From NCBI GenBank assembly GCA_043228905.1, contig JBHGNT010000007.1, positions 11,718,001 through 11,782,000 of the forward strand: a DNA stretch of 64,000 bases, read 5' to 3'. The stretch comes from Azolla caroliniana. Taxonomy: Eukaryota > Polypodiophyta. Below the pieces are notes generated by a model. It saw only the letters and a program-made list of their open reading frames with translations, was not told where the DNA came from and ran no database searches. This document shows, piece by piece, positions 1 to 11,449 of this stretch (position 1 is the first letter of the stretch; each line of letters begins with the position of its first letter). Made by a program: the position numbers and the translations under genes.

Positions 1-48
1 AGGTGCCTCTCAGGTACCAAAATATCCATTTCATGGCAGCCAATGCTC

Positions 49-329
49 TGATGTGGAATACGCGGATTAATCTCCGGCCACAACCGAAGCGTAGATCTCT
101 TGATGACAATCAAAACACAGACGAAATGGCAATGGAGGTAAGTCGACAAAACAGAAAGAGAATACACAGGATATTAACGTGGAAAACCCTAAGAGGGAAA
201 AACCATGGGAGTCCACAGACTCCAAACTATCACTCTGTAAAGTAATACAACAGGGAGCACAAAGGCAACGACCTCTTGCTCACAATCTTCGCCTAGAGAC
301 GGTTACAACAGAGACACAATCTCTGTATG

Positions 330-363
<34 letters not shown>

Positions 364-692
364 GCACTGTACAGAGGTTACACCAATAACTTTATCATCA
401 TAACTATTAAGTTTGCCCTAGGTCATATTTATACTAATATGACTTTCGGGCTATTTACAAATATAGCCCCATTGGGCTCTCTGGAACATATTTACATATA
501 TGTCCCTTCCATCCGATGAGAGGTTCTCACCGGGCCTACAAAATCCGGTTTTCAATGGGTCTTCCTTGCCAGGTACTCGTCATCCGGTTCTCTTCTGTTG
601 CCGGGTACTCCACATCTGGATTCGGCCTCGGTCGAGTTGCTCATCAACACTGTTCTTCTCACTTCCCATCCGGAGGGACCTGTTTCCTAACA
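49..692 (-). repeat. Solo LTR nested in Cop-1 RNase H
   Basis: This 644-bp LTR begins TGATGTGG and ends CCTAACA. It is flanked by the perfect 5-bp repeat TGCTC (44-48 and 693-697). Removing it brings back together the two halves of the conserved RNase H stretch (GKEH... on the right, ...AMKW on the left). It is related to the Cop-9 LTR (shared GGCCACAACCGA block, ATGGGAGYCCACAGAC block and CCGGAGGGACC end) and to the solo LTR at 12006-12520. A (CT)n run lies at about 338-360. No internal retroelement sequence remains, so it most likely formed by LTR-LTR recombination. Confidence 0.85.
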
Positions 693-1065
693 TGCTCTTT
701 CCCGGGATTGCTCATATATCGGTTGACCACTCCGATGGCGTATCCAATGTCCGGCCTGGTACACACCATTGCGTACATCAGGCTTCCAACCGCCGAGGCA
801 TAGGGGACTTTTGACATCTTGGCCTTTTTGGTTTTCGATTTCGGACATTGATCTTTACTCAACTTGCAGTTCGTCAGCAGTGTTGAGCCGACCGCTTTCG
901 CGCCTTCCATGCCGAATCTCTAAAGCACCTTTGTCACATATTTCTCCTGTGACAGCCATAGCAATTTCTTTGTTCTATACCGAACAATGTGCATACCCAG
1001 GATTTGCTTTGTCGGACCCATATCCTTCATCGAGAATGACTTGTTCAAAGCCTTCTTCAGTGCTC

Positions 1066-1372
1066 GAATCTTCATATGGTCCCGTCCGACAATTAGCATT
1101 TCGTCCACGTACAACAAAAGGATGAGGAAATCTTCTCCATCGAACTTGTTCACAAATACGTAGTGATTGGCCTGCGTTTTGTGGTACCCGTTTTCGGTCA
1201 TGAAGGGTTCGAATTTTCGGATCTTCATATGGTCCCATCTGACAATTAGCATTTTGTCCATGTACAACAAAACGATGAGGAAATCTCCTCCATCGAACTT
1301 CTTCACAAATACGCAGTGATTGGGCTGTGTTTTGTGGTACCCGTTTTCGGTCATGAAGGGTTCGAATTTTCG
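1066..1372 (-). repeat. In-frame 153-bp duplication inside Cop-1 RT
   Basis: Two adjacent copies with a period of 153 bp (51 codons) repeat the RT stretch from KFEPFMTENGYHKTQ to the DHMKIR motif. The reading frame is kept. Each copy carries its own version of the catalytic motif, YMDK in one and YVDE in the other, where YVDD is expected. Confidence 0.85.
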
Positions 1373-3832
1373 GTACCATTGTTGTGGAACCTGCTTCAAC
1401 CCGTACAAACTCTTCCTAAATCGACATACCAAGTTTTCTTTACCTTTCATTACGAATCCTTTCGGCTGCTGCATATATATCTCCTCTTTGGGATCTCCGT
1501 GCAGAAACGCCATCTTGACATCCAATTGTTCGAATTCAAGATCCATGCTGGCCGCAATGCTCAACACGGTTCGGATGGATGTCATCTTCACTACCGGGGA
1601 AAATATTTCATCGAAATTTATGCCCTTCTTCTATTGAAACCCTTTTACGACAATTCGTGCTTTTTATTTGGGTGGATTTCGGCCATCTCCTCGTTTCAAC
1701 TTGTATACCCACTTATTTCAGAGTGCCTTCTTCCCCTTCGGCAACTTGGTCAATTTGTATGTGTGGTTCTCATGCAAGCAATCCATCTCCTCTTGCATGG
1801 CACGTAACCACTCTCGGCTGTGGGTATCTTTCTTAGCTTCTTTATAGCTTTCCAGCTCCCCCTCATCGGTTAGCAGTACACGTTCTTCATCTGGAAATCT
1901 TTGGGGGGCTCTTCGCTCTCTAAGGGGGTATCTTCGGCCTACGTTCGGTATGGTTAGTCCATCTTCAACCTCTTCTTCTGAGTCCATTTCGGTTCCTCAT
2001 TCAGCTGACTCCCCTTGATCATCAGTCGTTTCTCCATTTTGCTAAGTATTAGATCGATCAACTGGTACGGGTTCGATTTTGATTGAACCGTCATCTACAC
2101 GATCCAGTTGAGCATTGACTCGGCTCGAATCGGTGGTTGGAGACATTTTCTTGTTCTCCCAATCAATCATTGTCTTCTCTTCCATGAAAACAATGTCTCG
2201 GCTCCTAATCACCTTCTTCTCGAATAAGTCCCATAGCCAATAGCCGAACTCATCATCGCCGTAACCAAGAAATATGCACGGCCGAGATTTCGAGTATAAT
2301 TTCCCACTCTGTTCCTTTGCCACATGCACAAAAGCAATACAACCGAACACCCTCAAATGTCGGTACAACACGTCTTTGCCGCTCCACAACCATTGTGGAA
2401 TATCACTGTCCAAGGGTACTGAGGGTGATCGGTTTATCACATATGTTGTTGTCATTAGCGCCTCAGCCTAGAACGTTTTCGATAATTTCGTATGTGCAAG
2501 CATGCTTCAGACTCTCTCCATTATGGTCTGATTCATTCTCTCGGCCAGCCCATTCAGCTCTAGCGTTTTTGGCACGGTATACTCAAGCCGGATTCCTTCT
2601 TTTTGGCAATATTCTTCGAACGGTCCGCGGTTCTCTCCGCCATTGTCCGCTCAAACTGACTTCAACTTACGGCCAGTTTCTCTCTTGACCCTTGCTTGGA
2701 ACTCTTTGAAGACGGATAACACTTGATCCTTCGTCTTTAGCATGGAAGCCCACAACTTCCCACTATAGTCATCTATAAAGGTCACGAAATATTGTGAACT
2801 ACTATGCGACTTCGTGTTCACGTAGCATATATCTGTATGCACGAGTTCTAGGGGTAGTTTCTTCCTCCTTGGGGGCCTTGTTCGGAAGGATGTTCGATTT
2901 TGCTTATCGGCCAAGCAATCCGTGCATTTCTCAAGTTGCACGTTCTTCACCTCCGGAATGAGGTTATCCTTGGCAAGCTTCTACATCCCCTTTTGGCTCA
3001 TGTGGCATAACCTTTTGTGCCACAGTTCACCGATAGTTTCGGCTACCACATTCACTTCCCCACGGCATAATCAGGCATTCATTACGTACAATGTGTTGGT
3101 TTTCCGTGCTCGAACCACGATTAGGCTCCCCTTGCAGAACGTCATGACACCATTCCAGGTGCTACCCATGTAGCCTTCATTATCCAGCTGACTAGCTGAT
3201 ATCAGGTTCAATAAAACCTCCGGAACGTGTCGAACATCTCTTAGCATGAGTCTACAACCAATTGAGGTCACCAAACACACATCTCCACTACCGAGGATTT
3301 CGCATGCTCCTTCATTTCCCATCTTTACGGATCTGAGATCATCAGCCTTGTACGATGAGAAGCATTTCCGGTCAGGGGTTAGGTGAAATGATGCACCCGC
3401 ATCGACCGCCCATGTAGATTCATCGTCGACAAGGTTCACTTCGTTCTGCTCGTTAATGAGCAGCAACTTCTCCTCACTTGTCGTCATCGCCGAGGTGTTC
3501 CTGCTTTTCGAAATTTTTTTCGGTTGCACACCATCGGCTCCCCCTTTTTCCTTTCGGAAATGTCGGCAATTCTTTTGAAATTGCCCCGGCTTCCCACATT
3601 AGAACCACGTGGGCCTTCCTCTCAACTTCGACCTCGTCCTCGATTTGTCCCAGTTTTGGGGACTCCGATACTGGCCTCTTCCCCGATTGTGGTCATCTTC
3701 TATAACCAAGGCCTTCGGATTGGTTCCGGACTCCCGGTCCTTTCGGTGAGCTTCTTCATCTAGCAAGCTTGATTTGATTCTTGCTAGGGACAATTGTTTT
3801 CCTTCCGGCCCGGTGTTGCCCAACATGACAAC

Positions 3833-4218
3833 TGTTGAGAGACAAGCTCAACATCGGCCGGATCGGCTGAAGAAGCCGAGGACCGGATCGGTTAGGCCGA
3901 GTGCGTAAACCAGGAGGCCGTTAGGAAAGATATTCCGTGAGGAATATATTTGGGAGTTAGTGTAGGAGCTCTTAAAGAGCATTGAAGTACGGTCAGTACT
4001 TCGGTCAGTCCTTCGAGGACTTGTATAAAAGTGTTCATGGAACACACATATGTATACAGAGAGTTGTGAATAGAGTGTTGAATATAGTTTCCTGTGTTTT
4101 ATCTCTCTCTCTCTCTGTCTCTCCCGCGTATACCGTGTAAGCTCAAGCTCTCCATTAAACCTGAGTTTCCCTCCTTCTGTTCGGTCTTCACACTTGCTTC
4201 CGCACGCTACTTTCTACA
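3833..4218 (+). repeat. Solo LTR (subfamily A) nested in Cop-1 gag
   Basis: The 386-bp LTR starts TGTTGAGAGACAAGC and ends TTTCTACA. The 5-bp repeat ACAAC flanks it (3828-3832 and 4219-4223). It matches the 5' LTR of Cop-10 (59672-60066) along its whole length, apart from a small indel of about 9 bp. The gag reading of Cop-1 continues on both sides, and the empty site matches the undisturbed gag of Cop-9 at about 44631-44650. It includes the palindromes GAAGTACGGTCAGTACTTC and AGTCCTTCGAGGACT just before the TATA sequence TGTATAAAAG. Confidence 0.92.
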
Positions 4219-4344
4219 ACAACTAGCGTCTCCCAACTATCCGGGAGCGAACCGAGTAGGAGTAATGCGAGTACCTCATCGGCGAGAGGTACTTCCAATG
4301 AGGTTGGCTAGTTTGTCAGTCCCTAGAAGGCATTCATGTGCTCG

Positions 4345-4456
4345 GCATATTTAGACTATTTACAAGTATAGTCTTCCGAGTTGGCTATCTACACAATTTC
4401 AGTTTCTCATCAACTCGGCTCTTCTCTTCCCATCTGGAGGGACCCGTTTCCTAACA
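4345..4456 (-). repeat. LTR fragment
   Basis: About 110 bp match the right end of the solo LTR at 49-692 (CTCATCAAC, CCATCYGGAGGGACC, CCTAACA). The left part is missing, and the fragment abuts truncated Cop-1 gag. It is either a truncated insertion or a deletion scar. Confidence 0.6.
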
Positions 4457-4842
4457 ATATTAAGTGTTCAATCACGTTGCATCGCTTGTGGCTTAAGCAT
4501 AGAGGACAAAACTACTACTTTGTTGGTACACCTACGACCATCCCAACACATATACCATATCGTTTGTTTTCAATATGCTTGTCGTATTGCTACAATCTAT
4601 TTGGGGGATTGGAATACAGCTCTCCCAGATGAGTGGAGAAAACTGACACGTAAAATTGTTGCTTGTCTCTATAGTGTAGTAGCTAATTAGTTACATGTTA
4701 GTTAATTAGGTAGAATAGTATAAAGTGTGGTAGCTATTTAGTTGTTATGGTTCAGTAGTGTAGTAGCTAATTACCAGTAGTAGCTAATTAGCTATTGTCA
4801 TACTTAAGTACAATAGCTAATTAGCCAAGATGTAGCTAATAG
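4457..4842. other. Non-element DNA with TAGCTAATTA cluster
   Basis: No gene recognised. A short open stretch at 4381-4632 has no recognisable domain. From about 4680 to 4842 the decamer TAGCTAATTA or a near copy occurs five times (about 4680, 4764, 4781, 4814, 4833). This is the left flank of the Cop-2/3/4 chimera. Confidence 0.5.
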
Positions 4843-5200
4843 TGTAAAAACGAAGGTGCGGAAGCGTTCGACAACCAACTTAGCCGGATAGCAACAGAGC
4901 GAGAGAGAGAGAGAGAGAGAGAGAGATTAACACACAAAAGGTACGCAGGAGAGACAAAGAAAGAGTAGAACAACCAAATCTATTATCAACAAATCTGTAA
5001 AATTCTCTATACATACAACGTGCTCAACAACGCTATTTATACAAGTCCTAAGAGGACTGACAAAAGTACGGTGTACTTCAATGCTACTAGGCTTCCGGTT
5101 AATGCTAGATCCGGCTAACCGACTCCCCAGTTCACTAGCTCACTGATCCAGCTCAGGCTTATTCAGCCGATCCGGATCCAGTTGAGCTTGCTGCTCAACA
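4843..5200 (-). repeat. 3' LTR of Cop-2 (subfamily B)
   Basis: The LTR runs from TGTAAAAACG to GCTCAACA (358 bp) and is the reverse of the Cop-8 type LTR. It contains a (GA)n run (4903-4925), a TATA on the minus strand at about 5035-5045 and the GAAGTAC/GTACTT palindrome. The following polypyrimidine stretch CTCCCCCTCAAGC (5201-5213) is the PPT read on the minus strand. Confidence 0.85.
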
Positions 5201-6798
5201 CTCCCCCTCAAGCTCAACTTGAGGTCAGATCGTAGTGTTAGTCTCCATGGCAGCTGATCCTTCAACCCAGCTGCTTCTGTCGTCACTCTACCTCGTTCAC
5301 ACTCCTCGTCCAGTTCGGTCCCGTTTGTCGCGACCTCAACCTCCTCAGTCGGCTTGTCTGCTCAACATGCCCAATTCAGCTCCCTCGCTGATGTAACTTC
5401 GGCACTTGCCGATTCGCCGATTCCTTCATGTTGGCGTTCACTTTCGCTGCCTTGTGGTCCTCTTGGTCTTGAATTGGTCTGGTTCTTCCGAATCCGTCTG
5501 TTGAACTGAATCGGTTGTCTCTGATTCGTTCCAGCTCTTGTCTGAATCGGTCACTCCCGATTCCTCTTCTGGTTCCAGGCCCTTCACCACATTGAACCAT
5601 GTCCGGGTCTTGGCCTTCTTCTTCCAGTCAGATCTGTCCTTCTTGACTCTGTCGCCGCTGCCGCTTGTTCCAACTTGTTCAGATGTGTCAACTTACTTTG
5701 TCGACTCGGTTCCTTTCTTCTTCTTGTCTCTCTCTTTGTATGTTCTTCACTCACCAACGCAATCGGCAGTTTCTTTGCCTTTGCCCGTTCCGGTGTCTTT
5801 GCCCGTTCTCCCCCTCAAGTGTGGCACATTGAGATGCTGAACACCAAGCATTTCGGTGAAGTGTTGCAACTTGTCTGATCCGAGTGGTTTGGTGAAGATG
5901 TCGACAACTTGCCGATCCATATGAATATACCGAAGTTCAATGTCATGGTAGTGCATTTCTATGTGCTTTGTACGAGCATGGAATATGGGGTTCTTGGCAT
6001 GCTGCATGCTGCTTATGTTGTCACACACCGATATTCAACCTTAGTGCTCGAAAGGGCCATTGTTGGCTGCTTTTTGTTACTCCATGCAGCAACCGCATTA
6101 CCAAGGGAAAACATATAGCCAGAGGTGGATTGGTGATCCGATGCATCGCCGGCCCAATCGGCATCGGTGTAGCCGACTAGCTCTTCGGTTATACCATGCC
6201 GGTATAACAGTCCCCGGTCCTTCGTGCCGCTCACATATTGCAAAATTCGATGCGCGCACAAAAGGTGCTCCACGGTCAGCTTCTGCAAATATTGGCTGAT
6301 CACGCCGACCAGATAACTGATCTCGGGTCGGGTGATTATCAAATATATAAGGCTTCCAACGGTTTGTCGGAACGGCTTCTCATTGCAGGTCGGTCCAGAG
6401 TCAGGTCAGAGCTTCTGGTTTCGGTCTAGGGGTGTGTAGATCGGTCGACATTCCGTCATGCCGAACTTGTACAACATATTCAACACATAGTGTCTTTGTG
6501 AGAGCAATATGTCGTCGGGGGTTCGGATCACCTCGATCCCAAGGAAATAGTGAAGGGCCTCCAGGTCCTTCATCTCAAATGCGTCCGACAGCTGGGACTT
6601 GACTTGACTGATTTCATCGAGTCCGGTTCTGGTGATGACTAGATCATCAACATACAACAAGATGCAAACCGAACCGTCCGGACCTTGCCGATGAACAACG
6701 AAGAGTCGGACTTGGAGGCCGCAAACCCCATCTTACGCAACCAGTGCGTGATCTTCGCATTCCAAGCTCGGGGGGGCTTGCTTCAGGCCATAAAGTGA
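5201..6798 (-). pseudogene. Cop-2: copia RT/RNase H plus C-terminal extension
   Basis: Only the 3' half of pol is present. RT runs from KSLYGLKQ (about 6795) through the intact catalytic YVDD (about 6655-6645). RNase H (about 6342-5900) follows, with YTDADWAGDAS. Beyond RNase H lies a basic/acidic extension (about 5850-5350). It includes WFNVVKGLEP, TDSDKSWNES and FKTKRTTRQRK motifs and ends GMLSRQAD, as in Cop-8. Stops and frameshifts interrupt it. At about 6798 the sequence switches to plus-strand gag of Cop-3, within codons of the conserved KSLYGLKQ motif. Confidence 0.85.
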
Positions 6799-8968
6799 CT
6801 TATGTGGGCGAACAAAGTTCTCTACTGCTTTGCGTCTTATGTGGGCCAACAGCTTCTGAACGACATTTGGGATGCGAAAACACTGGAGGATGCTTGGGGA
6901 AATCTGAAGAAGATTTTCGCCGCAAGCATCACAGTCAGGAATCTTCAACTCCGACAAGTGTTGAGCAACTTGCGACAACGCGATTTGTCGGTGGTTGACT
7001 ACACCTCGAAGATCAAAGATATATGCGACTTCTTAGCCTCCATTGATGTGAATGTCGAGGAAGGCGAAATGGTGCAGATATGTCTCGGGGGACTGGCGTC
7101 AAAGTTCGGAGCGTTCCGAACTGCTGTGTGTACACTGGAGAACATGTCGTCCTTTTTCGACCTACAATCAATGCTCCTTATAGAGAAGAACCACACGGGT
7201 GCGTCAACGAGCACGCACACCGACAGCAAGATGTTGTACACGAAGAGAGATAGGCCCTGTGGACGTGGCGGACAAGACGAGTCGGTGAGCAATGGACGCA
7301 ACCGACGGAATCAAGGAAGAAGGCACCGAAGTGATGCCGACAGCAATCCCGGACCCTCCGGAAACAAGGGGAGTCGAGGCAATGAGAATCGGCAAGGGAA
7401 ATCTGCCACAGAATGCTGGTACTGTGGCAAGAAAGGCCACAGGGAGAGCGAGTGCTGAAAAAAGCGCGTCGGTTCGAAAAGAACCGCATCCGAATCAGGT
7501 TTCGGACAAACCGACAAAGGAAATCGGCAATGATTGCACTACGCCGAAGAATCCGAAAAAGCCAAAAAAGGGTCAGCCTTCGTGAGGAGACACGAAGCGA
7601 ACTCAATGAAGAAGATCACCCTGAACTCGAACGAGGTGTGGTACTTCGACTCCGGCGCATCAAACCACATGACATGGCACAAGGAGTGATTCTCATACCT
7701 TGAGAAACCGATGCAACCGGGAGTAGTCGCAACCAGAGACGACACTCCGCATCCGATCACGAATGTCGGTGAAGTTCCCCTGAGCCATGTCAGGCACCTG
7801 ACAATCACGAAGAATCCGATGTCGGTCGGACATATCATCCACCAAGGGATGCAAGTCTAGTTCATGCATTTTGGGTGCTTCATCAAGGAAGAAGGCCAAG
7901 TTATTGCGCAAGGGTGTAGAGACGAGAGGATGTTTATCCTCGACTCTAGTGATGGTGGCACTGCAATGTTCGCGAAAGGACAAAAAGTTAAGTTGGATAT
8001 CGACTTATGGCACAAGCGGATAGGCCACGTCAACTATCAACGGCTTCAGGACCTGCAATCGAAACAAGTTGTGTTCGGATTGCCCAAATTTAGTGGTCGG
8101 AAGGACTCAATTTGTGAAGGCTACCAGCTACGGAAGCAACACCGACTTCCTTTCCCTAACGAGCGTAACTGGAGCCGGAATAAGCTCGACTTGATACATT
8201 TAGATGTATGGGGGCCTGCACAAAACGTTAGTCTTGGCGACAACCAATATTTCGTCTCCTTCATTGACGACTATACGCGGCACACGTGGATCTACCTCAT
8301 TGAGAAGAAGAGTGAAGTCTTCCATTGTTTCTGGGACCTCAAAGGGTTCGTGGAAACGGAAACATGAAGAAAGATTAAGTGCCTCTGGTCCGATGGCGGA
8401 AAGGAGTATTTTTCCGGTCAATTCAACGGGTATCTACAACAGATGGGAATTCGGTGCGGATTCAGTTGGAGATATACGCCGGAACAGAATGGTGTAGCCA
8501 AAAGGAAGAATCGGTCGATTGTAGAAGCGGCACAGGCAATGCTAGAAGAAAAGAGCTTGCCCAAGTTCTATTGGGCCGAAACGGTAGGAACCGCGGTCTA
8601 CATCCACAACCGGATCGGAGAAAAAGTGTCGGTGCATGAGCTATACTTCGGAACGAAGCCGAATATGCGACACTTAAGAGTTTTTGGCAGCATTGCGTAC
8701 GTGCATGTGCCGAAGGAGAAACGGAGGAAGTTGGACGTGAAAGTTGAGAAGTGTATCTTAGTTGGCTATTTAGACGAACAGAAGGGCTATAAGTGTTATA
8801 ACCCCCAAACCAAACAAGCTCACGTGAGCCGCAATGTTGTGTTTGACAAGTCCGCATCCTGGTACTTGCCTCCGACTCCGGACCTCAACTCCAACCCCGG
8901 ATCTCCGGACCCGCGTTCTGATAACGAGGTCATCGAGACTGAAATGCCTCCGAATGAGGGTGAAATCG
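6799..8968 (+). pseudogene. Cop-3: inverted copia gag-protease-integrase segment
   Basis: This plus-strand block has no LTR, PBS or gag start. It begins inside gag (VLYCFASYVGQQLLNDIW). It has an intact CCHC knuckle, ECWYCGKKGHRESEC (about 7413-7457), and protease with YFDSGASNHM (about 7645). Integrase contains HKRIGHVNYQ, FIDDYTRHTWIYL and YTPEQNGVA (about 7990-8700). It ends in the integrase-RT linker at about 8968. Premature stops include 7456-7458, 7687-7689, 7858-7860 and 8365-8367. At least three sit where Cop-8 or Cop-10 has TGG or a similar codon. The subfamily is closest to Cop-10. It lies head to head with Cop-4. Confidence 0.85.
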
Positions 8969-10947
8969 GGAGGTCATTCCGACACAGCCGCTCATTCGGC
9001 CCACTTAGCCGGAATGAGATCGGACTATCATCTAGCATACCAAATCTTTCTTCATCTTCTACCTAAACCTCTCCAGGTTTACTAGCCTCATCCTCCGGAA
9101 TCGGTTCTTCGTCGGGAGCTGGAGTCGGGAGAGACTACCATGATGAGGACTCATCAAACTCGACATCTCGACTTACTCGGACCTATTTAGTCCACGGGTT
9201 ATAACACTTATACCCCTCTATTCATGCGAGTAGCCGATGAGTATGCACTTCTCCAACTTTGGATCCAGCTTCCTCCGCTTCTTATCCGGTACATGCACAT
9301 ATGCTATGCTACCGAATATCCGAAGAAGTCTCAAATTCAGCTTCCACCCGAAATACAGCTCATGTGCTAACACCTTGTCTCCAATCCGGTTTTGGATGTA
9401 GACGGCCATCTAGACCGCCTCAGCCAGTAGAACTTGGGTATGCTCTTCTCCTTCAACACCGCCCTTGTCGCGTCGACAATCGACCGAATCTTCCTTTTGG
9501 CTACACCATTTTGTTCCGGTGTGTATCGACAGCTGAATTCTCTCCGAATTCCTTTCTACTACAGATTGCAGTTGAAATGGCCGGAAAATTATTCTTTTTT
9601 GCCATCTGACTATAGGCACTTAATCTTTCGCTTTGTTTCCTGTTCAACTAAGCTTTGAAGGTTCCGAAAACATTCGAAAATTTTCCTTTTCCTCCCGATG
9701 AGGTAGATCCAAGTGTGCCAACTGTAGTCGTCAATGAAGTAGACGACATACCAACTCCCACCAAGACTAACGTGTTGTGCCGGTCCCCATACATCTTAAT
9801 GTTATTGCTCCGGTTTCGTTTGGTGGGGAATGGAAGCCGGTGTTGCTTCCCGAGTTGGCAAGGTTCACATATTTGGGCCTTGCGTCCACTAAATGTCGGC
9901 AAACCGAAAACAACTTGTTTCGATTGCAAGTCCTGAAGCCTCCGGTAATTGACGTGACCAATCCTCTTGTGCCAGAGATCAATGTCCGATTTGATATTCT
10001 TTCCTTTTGCAAACATAGCAGAGCCTATGTCATTGTGGGCTTGTGCGATTATCCGGCCTTCTTCTTCGATGAAGCACCCGAGGTGCATAAACCGCACCTA
10101 CATTTCCTGGTCAACAATTTATCCGACCGACACCAGATTCTTTGTGATTGTTGGAACGTGTAGTACGTTCATCAACTTTCCCTTTTGTCCAACATGTAGT
10201 ACATTTTGACTCCCCCTGCTCGTGGAGGATCCGGAACTGTTGTTGGCATAATCTCGGTGCCTTCGATTCTATCTTGTCGGCCGCCTCCATTGCATGCTGA
10301 CCCACCTCGTCCTCCACGCCCACGGGGGCGGTCCGCCTCCATGTACAACATCTGATTGTCCAGTTGAGTGGTCCTCGACTCACTCGCGTGGTTTTCTTCG
10401 ACCATCAACATCGATTGCAGGTCGAAGAAGGACAGTGGCTTCTCTCGGGTGCAGATTGCCGTCTAAATTGGCCTGTACCATTCTACTAGACCACCAAGGC
10501 AGATTTGTACCTCATCCACCGTCACATTGATGGACCTGAGGACGTCACAAATCTCCTTTATTTTGTTGGTGTACTCCGTAACCGACATATTTCTCTACCG
10601 GATGTTGTTCCGCTCTTGCCGAAGCTACAACTTACGGGTTGTGGTGGTACTCACGGCGAAAATCTTCCGAAGATTTTCCCAGGCCTCCTTTGGTGTTTTG
10701 CATCTTTGATGTAGTCGAGCATCTAATCATGCACATAGGACGCCAGGTACTAAAGCACTCTACTCACTTCTTGTTCCCATGCGAGGAAGTCCTTGTGGCC
10801 CGGCTCCGGTGCTACCTCGTTAGTTCCTTCCACATAGCTCCAATATCCATGCCCCAGCAAGTACTGGTGCATTTTATACGACCAGGACGCATAGTTGCTC
10901 CGGTCAAGGTTTTCTGTAGCAACCGAACTTGCCATACCTTTGTCCAT
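8969..10947 (-). pseudogene. Cop-4: copia gag-protease-integrase relic
   Basis: Reads leftward from a gag start at 10947 (MDKGMASSVATENLDRSNYA) through degraded gag (10947-10172). Protease is barely recognisable. Integrase (about 10097-9218) contains HKRIGHVNYRRLQDLQSK and HELYFG. It ends in the integrase-RT linker at about 8969, where LSGPNERLCRNDL can be read. RT and RNase H are missing. Many frameshifts and stops are present. The protein is closer to Cop-6 (VPDxKRRKLDPK) than to Cop-3 (VPKEKRRKLD), so the two arms of the fold-back are different subfamilies. Confidence 0.82.
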
Positions 10948-11030
10948 CTTGATCCTCTTCTGTTCTTCACCGAGTGTTAGGGTTTGTCTTCGAAAGCGTC
11001 AGTCGGCTACAGAAAAGTCTCAACCGTCGC

Positions 11031-11042
11031 GCTCTGATACCA
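11031..11042 (-). other. Primer binding site of Cop-4
   Basis: GCTCTGATACCA lies directly against the LTR. On the element strand it is TGGTATCAGAGC, complementary to the 3' end of plant initiator tRNA-Met, the usual copia primer. Confidence 0.85.
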
Positions 11043-11449
11043 TGTGAAAGTTAGCATGTAGAAGCTTTGACAAAACCGGTTTTGCCGGGTAGCGACAGAG
11101 AAGAAAACATGTTCAATGGAAGCTTGAGAGTACTTAGCATACACGGGAGGACAAAGAGAGACCAAAACATAAAACTTAATTAAAAAATAACAATCCTTTA
11201 TACATAGAATGTGCTTAGAAAGCACCTTTATACAAGTCCATAAAGGACTGACAGAAGTACTAACAGGTACTTCAATGCTCATACCAGCGACTGACACTGA
11301 CTCCCAAAAATATGCCTACGTACTCGGCTGGATCCGTAGGCCTCTAACGGCCTACCAGTTTCAATATGATCCGTCTCCTGGTTCCGGATATCATCCGAAC
11401 ACCGATCCGGTTCTCCGTTCCAGATCCGGTTGAGCTTGCTCGCTCAACA
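11043..11449 (-). repeat. 5' LTR of Cop-4 (subfamily C)
   Basis: The 407-bp LTR runs TGTGAAAGTTAGC to GCTCAACA next to the PBS. It differs clearly from the Cop-2 LTR, so 4843-11449 is not a simple two-LTR element. The right flank TAATGG resembles the left flank TAATAG of the Cop-2 LTR. Confidence 0.85.

Larger units (their letters stand above)
1..4344 (-). pseudogene. Cop-1: Ty1/copia gag-pol relic, off left edge
   Basis: Reads leftward. Gag (about 4344-3600) ends in a decayed zinc knuckle. Protease follows, with DAGAS in place of the usual DSGAS near 3390-3405. Next are the GAG-pre-integrase/HHCC region (about 3100-2900), the integrase core with VHTD and FIDDYSG (2950-2651), the integrase end (2455-2042), a linker rich in acidic residues, RT (1591-920, with QLDVKMAFLHG) and RNase H (910 to position 1). 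The protein is split by stops and frameshifts. RT carries an in-frame 51-codon duplication. Two solo LTRs (49-692 and 3833-4218) interrupt it. The RNase H reading resumes at 1-48 as AMKW and YLRGT on the minus strand. Gag is cut off at about 4344 against an LTR fragment, so no 5' LTR or PBS is present. The closest relative in the window is Cop-9. The domain order is that of plant copia elements; the finer lineage is inferred only. Confidence 0.85.

Noticed and set aside
4345-4461. ATATT on both sides of the LTR fragment as a TSD
   Set aside because: The fragment lacks the LTR start, and Cop-1 gag does not resume on the far side, so the match is probably chance in AT-rich DNA.
4843-11449. One ordinary two-LTR element
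   Set aside because: The two outer LTRs belong to different subfamilies, part of pol is missing, and a plus-strand block lies inside.
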